From an uncultured Actinomycetes bacterium (GTDB lineage Bacteria; Actinomycetota; Aquicultoria; CAJVYJ01), in the NCBI GenBank assembly GCA_913009475.1, contig CAJVYJ010000140.1:1-5303 (forward strand): DNA of 5,303 nucleotides, written 5' to 3'. Below the pieces are notes generated by a model that ran no database searches, was not told the DNA's origin, and was given only the letters and a program-made list of their open reading frames with translations. Positions 1 through 5,266 of the stretch are shown piece by piece. Both the position numbers and the translations under genes were made by a program. The stretch's first letter is position 1. Each line of letters opens with the position of its first letter.

Positions 1-75
1 TTTTTTTTTCAAGCAGAAGACGGCATACGAGATATATCAGTGTGACTGGAGTTCAGACGTGTGCTCTTCCGATCT
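1..75. other. Illumina P7/TruSeq index adapter (contamination)
   Basis: This is synthetic library sequence. Nine T's are followed by the P7 flow-cell oligo beginning CAAGCAGAAGACGGCATACG (10-33). An 8-base index, ATATCAGT, lies at 34-41 and the index-read primer site ending GCTCTTCCGATCT at 42-75. The leading T run is the reverse complement of the A run usually read when a sequencer passes the end of the adapter. From memory, the index in the other orientation (ACTGATAT) matches TruSeq index 25. Genuine DNA begins at about position 76. Any reading frame entering this stretch is artefactual there, including the last seven residues (EIGRAHV) of the leftmost frame. Confidence 0.98.
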
Positions 76-445
76 CCATAGGTCGGGAACGAAGAGAGTC
101 GTCACCAGTCAAAATAGAGAAAAAGCTCTGGCCTACTAAGATGCCCGGTAAAATACGGATAGCGGTTCCTGAATTACCGGCGTCAAGAAAATTATCCGGC
201 TCTTTTAGCCCCCTAAGACCGACTCCCCTTACCAGAACCGAGGAATCTTGACGCTCTATAAATACACCCAGTTGACGCAAGCATTGAAGGGTGCTTAAAC
301 AATCGGCCGCGGTAAGCAAGTTGGTAATTGTTGTTTCCCCCGCCGCTAAAGCCGCGAAGATAAGCGCTCGATGGGAAATTGATTTATCACCAGGCACAAA
401 TACAGTGCCTTTTAACCCGGTTGCCTGCGTAATTTTTAAATCCAA
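76..445 (-). CDS. aroA: EPSP synthase (3-phosphoshikimate 1-carboxyvinyltransferase), N-terminal fragment
   Basis: AroA transfers the enolpyruvyl group of PEP to shikimate 3-phosphate in the cytoplasm, the sixth step of the shikimate pathway. Only the first 123 codons are present, against about 430 in the family; the 3' part is cut off at the contig end, where the frame runs into adapter. Visible signatures are PGDKSISHRA (about residues 18-27), AADCLSTLQCLRQLG in the next segment, DAGNSGTAIR near residue 88-97, and the start of the TGDDSLRSRPM motif at the break. The glycine of NSGTA sits where E. coli AroA has Gly96, so I infer a glyphosate-sensitive type; this was not tested. The start is TTG at 445, preceded by a GAGG ribosome site six bases upstream; no better start lies nearby. 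It is 30 bp downstream of tyrA and surely in the same transcript. The sequence resembles the Bacillus enzyme more than the CP4 class. Confidence 0.95.
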
Positions 446-451
446 TACTTG

Positions 452-455
452 CCTC
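452..455 (-). promoter_or_regulatory. Ribosome binding site deciding the aroA TTG start
   Basis: The minus strand reads GAGG, then six bases (CAAGTA), then TTG at 445. The spacing is good, and the protein begins at the expected distance from the conserved PGDKSISHR motif. This supports the non-ATG start. Confidence 0.6.
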
Positions 456-475
456 GCTTTTTATTGAAATAATAA

Positions 476-1585
476 CTAAAGCTTCAAACCTTTTTTAATG
501 CCGGTAAATCCGGCCTTATTTAAATCGATTATAGCTTTATCAAGGCTGGGGCTGTCGCTGACCATCAGACGAATAATACCGCTTTTCTTGCCGGTATGAA
601 ATATTTGGATATCCTCTATATTTATGCCATGGCGACCAAAGGCTAAACTAATGCGGCTGATTACACCCGGACTATCGGTTACCGGTATCTCCAACTCCTG
701 TAATCTAACTTCCGCCCGCTGGACCAAAGAGAGTGATTGACGCAGTTTCCTGGCTAATATTAGCTCATCTCTTAATTTATCGGTATCATCATCCCTTAAT
801 ATCTCCGCGATTTTATTTAACCTTGCCATATAACTCTCCAAAGCCTTCAAAAGCGCGGCTTTGTTTTCGACGGAAATATCGACCCATAGATCCGGATTGC
901 TTGCGGCTATTCTTGTCATATCACGAAACCCACCGGCCGCGAAGAGTAATATATTGTCTTTCTCTTTAGTGGAATCCGCGGCTGAGTTAATCAAGCTGGC
1001 CGCCAATATATGCGGCAGATGGCTGACGTTGGCTACAATACTATCATGCTTATCAGGTGACAGGGCAATCAATCGCGCGCCGATATTGTTTAATAAACCA
1101 TGAAGGCGCTCAAAAGCGGACGGACTGGTCTTGTCCGTGGGTGTAAGCACATAAACAGCTCCGTGAAATAGAGTAGCACTGGCCGCGATAACACCCCGCT
1201 GTTCCGAACCGGCCATAGGATGTCCACCGATAAAACTACCGTTTTCAGCTAATATCGCTTCCGCTTGCCGGACAATATTACCTTTAGTACTGCCGACATC
1301 GGTAACTATGGTCTTTTCAGCCAAGAGCGGTTTTAAGCGCTTGATAATAGGAATTATTAAGGATATTGGCAGACAAATAAAGATAAAATCCGCATCGTCG
1401 CAAAAAGCGCTTAAATCATCGACTGCCTCATCTATTACACGAAGTTTTAACGCTTGTTTCAGATGGTCGATATCATCGTGGTAACCGACTATCTTACTCT
1501 TGGGCCAACTTTTCTTAAGCGCCAGGCTAAGAGAACCGCCGATTAAACCAACGCCGATAATACCAATCTTACGCGGAGCTTTCAT
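476..1585 (-). CDS. tyrA: Prephenate dehydrogenase with C-terminal ACT domain
   Basis: TyrA oxidatively decarboxylates prephenate to 4-hydroxyphenylpyruvate with NAD(P)+, the committed step to tyrosine. The 369-residue protein is full length for the Gram-positive type. An N-terminal Rossmann fold carries GVGLIGGS (11-18). Catalytic-domain motifs follow: DVGSTKG (96-102), GGHPMAGSE (120-128, with the expected catalytic His122), HDSIVANVSHLPH (180-192) and GGFRDMTRIA (218-227). By analogy with the Aquifex enzyme, Ser99 and Arg225 should contact prephenate. From about residue 298 an ACT domain begins (VTDSPGVISRIS, then GINIEDIQIF), implying feedback control by an amino acid, probably tyrosine. 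No chorismate mutase domain is fused, so prephenate must come from an enzyme outside this window. Its ATG overlaps the aroF stop as ATGA (1582-1585), indicating translational coupling; a purine-rich GGGGAAG lies 11 bases upstream. The stop is TAG. Confidence 0.97.
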   Translation of the reverse strand: MKAPRKIGIIGVGLIGGSLSLALKKSWPKSKIVGYHDDIDHLKQALKLRVIDEAVDDLSAFCDDADFIFICLPISLIIPIIKRLKPLLAEKTIVTDVGSTKGNIVRQAEAILAENGSFIGGHPMAGSEQRGVIAASATLFHGAVYVLTPTDKTSPSAFERLHGLLNNIGARLIALSPDKHDSIVANVSHLPHILAASLINSAADSTKEKDNILLFAAGGFRDMTRIAASNPDLWVDISVENKAALLKALESYMARLNKIAEILRDDDTDKLRDELILARKLRQSLSLVQRAEVRLQELEIPVTDSPGVISRISLAFGRHGINIEDIQIFHTGKKSGIIRLMVSDSPSLDKAIIDLNKAGFTGIKKGLKL

Positions 1586-2601
1586 GTAGATAGTTTCTTC
1601 CCCAAGGTGGCGGCAATAGGTTTGATCTTGGCCATTAAATCTTTGAATCCTTGAATATCGAGTGCTTGCGGACCGTCACACAGCGCTTCCTCGGGATTTG
1701 GGTGTACCTCGACCATAACGCCGTCAGCACCGACAGCTAAAGCCCCCAAAGTCATCGGTGGCACCAGCTCAGATTTTCCCGTAGCGTGGCTGGGATCGAC
1801 AACCACCGGTAAGTGAGTTAATTTTTTAAGAATAGGAACAGCTGTTAAATCAAGCGTCGCCCTGGACGCGGTCTCAAAGGTGCGTATGCCTCTTTCGCAA
1901 AGAATTATTTTACTGCTCCCGCCCTTGACTATATATTCAGCCGCCATCAGTAATTCATCAACAGTCGAGCCAAAGCCCCTTTTCAGCAATACCGGCATAT
2001 GAGTTTTACCGGCTTCTAGTAAGAGTACATAATTCTGCATATTGCGAGCGCCTATCTGTAAAACATCAGCGTATTTAGCTATAACGTCGATATCGCGAAT
2101 ATCGAGTATCTCCGTAACAATCGGGAGACCTGTCTCTTCTCTTGCCTGTGCCAGTAACTTTAGGCCCTCTTCTTTCAAGCCTTGAAAGGAATAAGGAGAA
2201 GTTCTGGGCTTAAAAGCGCCCCCGCGCATAAAAGCCGCTCCTGCCGCTTTAACCGATTTCGCAGCCAAGCTCATCTGCGCCTGAGTCTCCACCGAACATG
2301 GCCCGGCTATAACCGCGAAGGTACCGCCGCCGATCTTATGTCCGTTAACATCTATGACTGTGTCCTCACGGCGAAATTCACGGCTGACAAATTTATACGG
2401 TTTAAGGATGGGGATAACATTTTCAACCCCGGGAATCGCTTCCATCGGCATATTTTGTATCGCCTCGCGATCGCCGATAACGCCAATTACAGTTTTAAAC
2501 TCACCGCGAGAGATATGAGCCCTAAGGCCCGCTTTTTCCAAGCGCTCGATTACGTGATTTATTTGAGCTTCAGTTGCTGTTTCCTTCATTACCACCATCA
2601 T
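1582..2601 (-). CDS. aroF: DAHP synthase, type I-beta, with N-terminal regulatory domain
   Basis: The enzyme condenses PEP and erythrose 4-phosphate to 3-deoxy-D-arabino-heptulosonate 7-phosphate, the first step of the shikimate pathway. From ATG 2601 it has 339 residues, near the 338 of the Thermotoga maritima enzyme, which it resembles throughout. Residues 1-68 form the ferredoxin-like (ACT-like) domain that mediates Tyr/Phe inhibition in Thermotoga. The barrel follows with IAGPCSVE (98-105), RGGAFKPRTSPYSFQG (126-141), QIGARNMQN (182-190), LLKRGF (205-210), ILCERGIRTFE (233-243), VDPSHATG (268-275) and VEVHPNPEEALCDG (297-310). Expected metal ligands Cys102, His272, Glu298 and Asp309 are all present, at the same numbers I recall for Thermotoga. 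The frame stays open up to a TTG at 2676, but that TTG lies in a promoter -35 box and the extra 25 residues match nothing I recognise, so I reject it. ATG 2598 is an alternative start. Confidence 0.96.
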   Translation of the reverse strand: MMVVMKETATEAQINHVIERLEKAGLRAHISRGEFKTVIGVIGDREAIQNMPMEAIPGVENVIPILKPYKFVSREFRREDTVIDVNGHKIGGGTFAVIAGPCSVETQAQMSLAAKSVKAAGAAFMRGGAFKPRTSPYSFQGLKEEGLKLLAQAREETGLPIVTEILDIRDIDVIAKYADVLQIGARNMQNYVLLLEAGKTHMPVLLKRGFGSTVDELLMAAEYIVKGGSSKIILCERGIRTFETASRATLDLTAVPILKKLTHLPVVVDPSHATGKSELVPPMTLGALAVGADGVMVEVHPNPEEALCDGPQALDIQGFKDLMAKIKPIAATLGKKLST

Positions 2602-2612
2602 GGACGTCTCTG

Positions 2613-2620
2613 CCTTTCTC
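2613..2620 (-). promoter_or_regulatory. Probable ribosome binding site for aroF
   Basis: The minus strand reads GAGAAAGG, then 11 bases, then ATGATG (2601 and 2598). The spacing is slightly long but favours the first ATG. There is no comparable site before the upstream TTG at 2676. Confidence 0.45.
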
Positions 2621-2647
2621 GTAGTCAAACGGTAATTTTGTAACCCT

Positions 2648-2676
2648 ATTCTAACGCCAAGTTGTTTAAGTGGCAA
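2648..2676 (-). promoter_or_regulatory. Sigma-70-type promoter for aroF-tyrA-aroA
   Basis: On the minus strand, TTGCCA (2676-2671) and TAGAAT (2653-2648) are separated by exactly 17 bases; each hexamer matches the consensus at five of six positions. The predicted transcription start, near A2641, leaves a leader of about 40 bases before ATG 2601. The -35 hexamer overlaps the TTG that would extend the aroF frame, so both observations agree on the later start. This promoter would let aroF-tyrA-aroA be expressed apart from hisC. It is predicted from sequence only. Confidence 0.6.
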
Positions 2677-2706
2677 ATGCTTTAAATTATTGTGCGAGTC
2701 TAAGGT

Positions 2707-2734
2707 TCCAGGCCGAAAAACACCAACGGCCGGA
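2707..2734 (-). other. Stem-loop between hisC and aroF
   Basis: GGCCG (2711-2715) pairs with CGGCC (2727-2731) across an 11-base loop. Beyond a single bulged base (2710), TCC (2707-2709) pairs with GGA (2732-2734). The hairpin starts 18 bp after the hisC stop on the minus strand. No T run follows on the transcribed strand, so it is not a classical intrinsic terminator. It could slow decay of the hisC message or be a processing site; function is unknown. Confidence 0.4.
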
Positions 2735-2751
2735 CAAAAAGGAGAATACGG

Positions 2752-3876
2752 TCAAAAGCGTGTAGGGGCGGAGTTATTGTCTTCAAGATATCTTTCCAAA
2801 ATCTTTACAAGACGGCGGTTCTCGCGCGACGTGCCGATGGTCACACGAACATAATTACTATCGGGAAAAGCACGGACAATCACGCCTAACTTTTGCATCT
2901 CCTTAGCAGCTACCAGAGCGTCCTTGCCCATATCAGCATAGATAAAGTTAGCTTGCGAAGGAGCGAATTTAATATTTAACCGCTTTAATTCTCCTTCTAT
3001 AAACGTTTTTTCTTTTAAATTATCGGCGGCACGGCGGCTAATCTCCGTATCGCAATCAAGGCTATAATAAGCACCTACCTGGGCGAGCATGTTAATATTA
3101 AACGGCTCACGCACTTTTTGAATGGCTCCGACGAGCTCTTTAGGCGCGACCGCGTAGCCGATACGAGCACCGGCCATACCATAGATCTTGGAGAAAGTAC
3201 GGAAGACCACAATATTAGGATAATCGGAGAATAACTCCAGACCTGAGATATAGTCATCACTGTCAACAAACTCAAAGTAGGCTTCGTCAAAAGCGATAAC
3301 CACATCACTCGGAACTTGCTTAATAAACTTCATTGTCTCAGCGCGGCTAACGATGGTGCCGGTGGGATTATTAGGGTTGCAGACAAAAACCACTTTAGTT
3401 TTATCGGTTACCGCCGCCGCCATCATCTTTAAGTCATGACGGTCATCGGCCAGTGGTATCTCCACTGCCTTAGCTTGCATCATCTTCGCCACCAGCGGAT
3501 AGACGACGAATGAAGGCCAGGCCATCACCAGCTCATCGTCCGGCTCAGCCAAAACTTGAGCCAATAAACGAATCAATTCATTGGAACCGTTACCGATAAT
3601 GATATTTTCAGCCGGTACCTTAAGACGTTCACTAAGTTTGGAGACCAGCATCCGACTACCACCGTCAGGATAACGGTTAAGTTGTGACACCGCCAGGCGC
3701 ATCGCTTTTTGGGCCAATTTAGTCGGCGGGAGCGGCGACTCATTGGAAGAGAGTTTGATCAGCTCTTCCAGCTCCAGCTCATCTTTTAACTCCGAGACGC
3801 GTTTTCCCGCCTGATACGGCTTTATATCATTTAACAGCTCCCTGACTTTCAGGGGACGTTGTTGCTTTCGTTGCAT
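2752..3876 (-). CDS. hisC: Histidinol-phosphate / aromatic aminotransferase
   Basis: This is a fold-type I, PLP-dependent aminotransferase of the HisC family (374 residues from ATG 3876; family about 350-375). HisC converts imidazole-acetol phosphate to histidinol phosphate; many members also transaminate 4-hydroxyphenylpyruvate and phenylpyruvate. Motifs, numbered from this ATG, are SSNESP (43-48), GNGSNELI (95-102), CNPNNPTG (166-173), DEAYFEF (197-203), FSKIYGMAGARIGY with the PLP lysine at 230 and Arg238, and YVRVTIGT with Arg344. Its place beside aroF-tyrA-aroA rather than his genes, as in the hisC-tyrA-aroE block of Bacillus, suggests it makes tyrosine and phenylalanine here, possibly as well as histidine; this is inferred. 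The frame extends to GTG 3894, but ATG 3876 has an AAAAGGA ribosome site six bases upstream, and the GTG would sit almost at the predicted transcription start. The stop is TGA, 150 bp before aroF. Confidence 0.93.
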   Translation of the reverse strand: MQRKQQRPLKVRELLNDIKPYQAGKRVSELKDELELEELIKLSSNESPLPPTKLAQKAMRLAVSQLNRYPDGGSRMLVSKLSERLKVPAENIIIGNGSNELIRLLAQVLAEPDDELVMAWPSFVVYPLVAKMMQAKAVEIPLADDRHDLKMMAAAVTDKTKVVFVCNPNNPTGTIVSRAETMKFIKQVPSDVVIAFDEAYFEFVDSDDYISGLELFSDYPNIVVFRTFSKIYGMAGARIGYAVAPKELVGAIQKVREPFNINMLAQVGAYYSLDCDTEISRRAADNLKEKTFIEGELKRLNIKFAPSQANFIYADMGKDALVAAKEMQKLGVIVRAFPDSNYVRVTIGTSRENRRLVKILERYLEDNNSAPTRF

Positions 3877-3882
3877 AAATTT

Positions 3883-3889
3883 TCCTTTT
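3883..3889 (-). promoter_or_regulatory. Ribosome binding site deciding the hisC start
   Basis: The minus strand reads AAAAGGA, then AAATTT, then ATG at 3876, an ideal six-base spacing. The upstream GTG (3894) has no such site. Confidence 0.75.
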
Positions 3890-3902
3890 TTCACTAGGCA
3901 GT

Positions 3903-3911
3903 ATTATAGCA
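3903..3911 (-). promoter_or_regulatory. Extended -10 promoter candidate for hisC
   Basis: The minus strand reads TGCTATAAT: a perfect TATAAT (3908-3903) preceded by the TG of an extended -10 element. The best -35 candidates at 16-17 bp spacing are poor (CCCACA or TCCCAC), which extended -10 promoters tolerate. Initiation near 3896 would give a leader of about 20 bases containing the hisC ribosome site. Confidence 0.5.
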
Positions 3912-3949
3912 ATAATAGAGTGAATGTGGGAGAGGGAGATGTGTAGCCA

Positions 3950-3963
3950 CAAAGCTTGCTTTG
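3950..3963. repeat. Short palindrome CAAAGC-TT-GCTTTG
   Basis: A perfect 6-bp inverted repeat has a two-base centre. A competing stem, CACAA(A)GC with GCTTGTG, overlaps it (3948-3969). It lies about 40 bp upstream of the hisC -10 box, so it could be an operator, but nothing in the sequence confirms that. Confidence 0.4.
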
Positions 3964-3985
3964 CTTGTGAGTAATTTATAGTGCC

Positions 3986-4000
3986 TCACGGGGTACGTGA
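3986..4000. repeat. Small hairpin TCACG-GGGTA-CGTGA
   Basis: A perfect 5-bp stem with a five-base loop. The CGTGA arm (3996-4000) is also the outer part of a larger inverted repeat whose partner is TCACG at 4078-4082, so the two pairings exclude each other. Confidence 0.4.
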
Positions 4001-4082
4001 ACATGAGAACATGTGAATTTCATCTGTTTGTCATGAGAGGCGCATGTTCGTATTTAAAGCTCTCATGTTCCCATGTCTCACG
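3996..4082. repeat. Long imperfect inverted repeat in a CATG-rich tract
   Basis: The left arm (3996-4013, CGTGA followed by ACATGAGAACATG) pairs with the right arm (4064-4082, CATGTTCCCATGT, a bulged C4077, then TCACG). That is 17 of 18 pairs with one A-C mismatch and one bulge, across a 50-base spacer. The left arm contains a tandem 8-mer, GAACATGA/GAACATGT. A second 8-bp perfect repeat, CATGAGAG (4032-4039) with CTCTCATG (4060-4067), overlaps the right arm and would compete. Seven CATG words fall between 4002 and 4090. Confidence 0.6.
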
Positions 4083-4085
4083 CTC

Positions 4086-4174
4086 ACATGCTCTGCAATT
4101 TGCTAGGCAAATTGCTGTCATTCTCAGCTTGACTGGGAATCCAGGTAAAGAGGTGTATTGGAGCCAGAGCATGT
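4086..4174. repeat. Inverted repeat ACATGCTCTG / CAGAGCATGT enclosing two hairpins
   Basis: A perfect 10-bp inverted repeat pairs 4086-4095 with 4165-4174. Inside it lie the hairpin at 4095-4115 and the REP-like hairpin at 4120-4140, giving a possible multi-branch structure. It could be a small non-autonomous palindromic element or a structured RNA; neither is shown. Confidence 0.5.
4095..4115. repeat. Perfect 9-bp hairpin GCAATTTGC-TAG-GCAAATTGC
   Basis: Two perfectly complementary nine-base arms flank a three-base loop. No T run follows on either strand, so this is not a standard intrinsic terminator. It directly abuts the REP-like element. Confidence 0.7.
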
Positions 4175-4253
4175 AAAGCATTAACAGGCACGGTTGGCCG
4201 TGGATCCCCGATCAGGTCGAGGATGACAAACATAAAGTGGGTCGAGAATGACA
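4116..4253. repeat. REP-like element: paired TGTCATTC...GGATGACA hairpins
   Basis: The left unit begins TGTCATTCTCAG and forms the stem ATTCTCAG/CTGGGAAT (4120-4127 with 4133-4140, one G-T pair) with loop CTTGA, ending ATCCAG. The right unit is inverted: ATCCCCGA/TCGAGGAT (4204-4211 with 4217-4224, one C-A mismatch) with loop TCAGG, ending ATGACA. A partial third copy, GGTCGAGAATGACA (4240-4253), directly repeats GGTCGAGGATGACA (4215-4228) with one change. A CACGG-TTGG-CCGTG hairpin (4189-4202) abuts the right unit. The GTCATTC...GGAATCCA layout is that of widespread dispersed bacterial repeats, often found in many copies between genes. Confidence 0.6.
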
Positions 4254-4397
4254 CGCGTAGTCGTACTCTCTTCCAATAAGGGACTTTTAATTAATATTAA
4301 CTTCAATAAATAAAATATTAGGATATTTAAAAAAAGTAAAGCGACCAGAACAATGACGTACTCTAAAACAGGTTATTGTTTCGCGGTTTTCTTGGAA

Positions 4398-4420
4398 TGT
4401 AGTACGTATATTGTAGTACT
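4398..4420. repeat. Direct repeat TGTAGTAC x2 with AGTAC/GTACT inversion
   Basis: TGTAGTAC occurs at 4398-4405 and again at 4412-4419, a 14-base period. The same stretch reads as an inverted repeat, AGTAC (4401-4405) with GTACT (4416-4420). It lies about 80 bp past the cytochrome stop. It may be a protein-binding site or chance in AT-rich DNA. Confidence 0.3.
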
Positions 4421-4434
4421 CACATCTTATCAAG

Positions 4435-4453
4435 CATTAATTATTTTTTAATG
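4435..4453. repeat. AT-rich hairpin CATTAA-N7-TTAATG after the cytochrome gene
   Basis: A perfect 6-bp stem with a seven-base loop, 44 bp beyond the stop codon on the minus strand. It is A/T only apart from the closing C-G pair and lacks a following T run, so it is a weak candidate at best for the 3' end of the cytochrome message. Confidence 0.25.
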
Positions 4454-4478
4454 TAATTCAAGAAAAGCAGAACGTCCC

Positions 4479-4494
4479 CTAAGTTACTAAGTTA
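4479..4494. repeat. Tandem 8-mer CTAAGTTA x2
   Basis: Two perfect adjacent copies of CTAAGTTA (4479-4486 and 4487-4494) lie two bases from the cytochrome stop codon. This could be a slipped-strand duplication. No function is evident. Confidence 0.5.
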
Positions 4495-4496
4495 AA

Positions 4497-5266
4497 TTAA
4501 TATCTATAGGTATTTTCACCCGAAGGTGGATAATAGAATGCATTCACGCCGATTCCAGTATCATCCATGATTATGTTCGAACCATTCCCATGACAAGTAA
4601 GAAAACATTGACGACTGCCGGTTTGATATGTTAGGGGAAAGAATCCTCCTATGGTTCTTGTCGTTGCATAGGCAAAAAATGTCGGCTTGCTAAAAGATCC
4701 AGAACCTGTATTTATGCCCGGCGCAAAATTAACTAAGTGTGACTTGTATCCGTCGATAGGTGAAGAGCTTAGATGTAGATTACTCATGCTACCGTCATAA
4801 TAACCATAATCTGTATTCGGTGCTTGTTGATTGCTATGTATATCGTAGTGACACACACGACATATCGCCATACCACCAGTCCACCAACCGACCGTTTCAT
4901 TTAAAGCCGTACCTGTTAAATGTTTCTTGTGTAAATTAACACCTGTATTTGTATCAAAGAAATTTGTGTAATAAGGACTAGTACTACTACTTAATAATTT
5001 ACTCTCATCATGACAGAGAAAGCAGAGATCAAAGTTACTTTTGTTAAAACTCGCCGGCAGACTGGATAAATCCGTGCGATAGTTGGCCCTAAGTATGGGC
5101 GCATAGTTGGAACCATGCGGACCACTAGGATCAAAGGACGTGAGTACCGGACCAGGCGTAGTACTGGTATCATCGCTATTATGGCAGTCGGTACATTTAA
5201 TGGTAGAGTAACTGCTTAATCCACCTATAAGCGTATTATTAAGCGCCGTCGACTGATTACGCCCCG
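4497..5266 (-). CDS. Multihaem c-type cytochrome, C-terminal fragment (CxxCH repeats)
   Basis: About 255 genuine residues of a larger secreted or periplasmic protein are present. The true start and any signal peptide lie beyond the contig end, and the apparent first residues MTGVQTCALPIS are translated adapter. Haem-binding motifs in order are CTDCH (5195-5181), CFLCH (5024-5010), CRVCH (4862-4848) and CFLTCH (4607-4590); the last has three residues between the cysteines. Family-typical surroundings are IKCTDCHNSD followed by GPHGSN, and LCFLCHDES, then NLHKKH, then ICRVCH, as in the doubled-CxxCH class of large multihaem cytochromes. Extra histidines (GPHGS, LHKKH, DIHS, NLHL) could be sixth haem ligands. 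No C-terminal membrane helix or anchor is visible, and the chain ends NTYRY. The likely role is extracellular or periplasmic electron transfer; partner and substrate cannot be read from this fragment. It looks more AT-rich than the aro genes and shares no obvious pathway with them. Confidence 0.85.

Larger units (their letters stand above)
3912..4496. other. Non-coding intergenic region rich in inverted repeats
   Basis: This stretch of about 585 bp separates the cytochrome stop codon from the hisC promoter. I find no convincing gene in either strand. The half near hisC (3950-4253) is packed with inverted repeats and a REP-like element, listed separately. The half near the cytochrome (about 4270-4496) is AT-rich with short direct repeats and weak hairpins only. 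I see no tRNA, T-box core or CRISPR repeat, and no clear intrinsic terminator for the cytochrome gene. Confidence 0.7.

Noticed and set aside
42..251. Plus-strand 69-residue open frame starting MTGVQTCALPIS
   Set aside because: It starts inside the adapter and runs antisense to the aroA fragment, whose protein motifs are unmistakable.
733..1103. Two overlapping plus-strand open frames of 78 and 80 residues
   Set aside because: Both lie antisense inside tyrA, with no motif and no visible ribosome site.
2182..2643. Plus-strand open frame of 153 residues
   Set aside because: It is antisense to aroF and shows no recognisable domain; the minus-strand frame carries all DAHP synthase signatures.
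3075..3308. Minus-strand 77-residue open frame within hisC
   Set aside because: It is in a different frame of a well-supported gene and has no features of its own.
3877..3894. hisC start at GTG 3894, adding six residues
   Set aside because: It has no ribosome site and would sit at the predicted transcript start, whereas ATG 3876 has AAAAGGA at ideal spacing.
4095..4115. Intrinsic terminator at the perfect 9-bp hairpin
   Set aside because: No T run follows on either strand, the stem is AT-rich, and it is about 380 bp past the cytochrome stop.
3912..4496. T-box riboswitch, CRISPR array or tRNA in the intergenic region
   Set aside because: No T-box core (GGTGG...ACC type), no evenly spaced identical repeats and no cloverleaf were found on either strand; the CATG words are irregularly spaced.
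4991..5173. Minus-strand 60-residue open frame within the cytochrome gene
   Set aside because: It is a shifted frame of the haem-protein coding sequence with no CxxCH or other motif.
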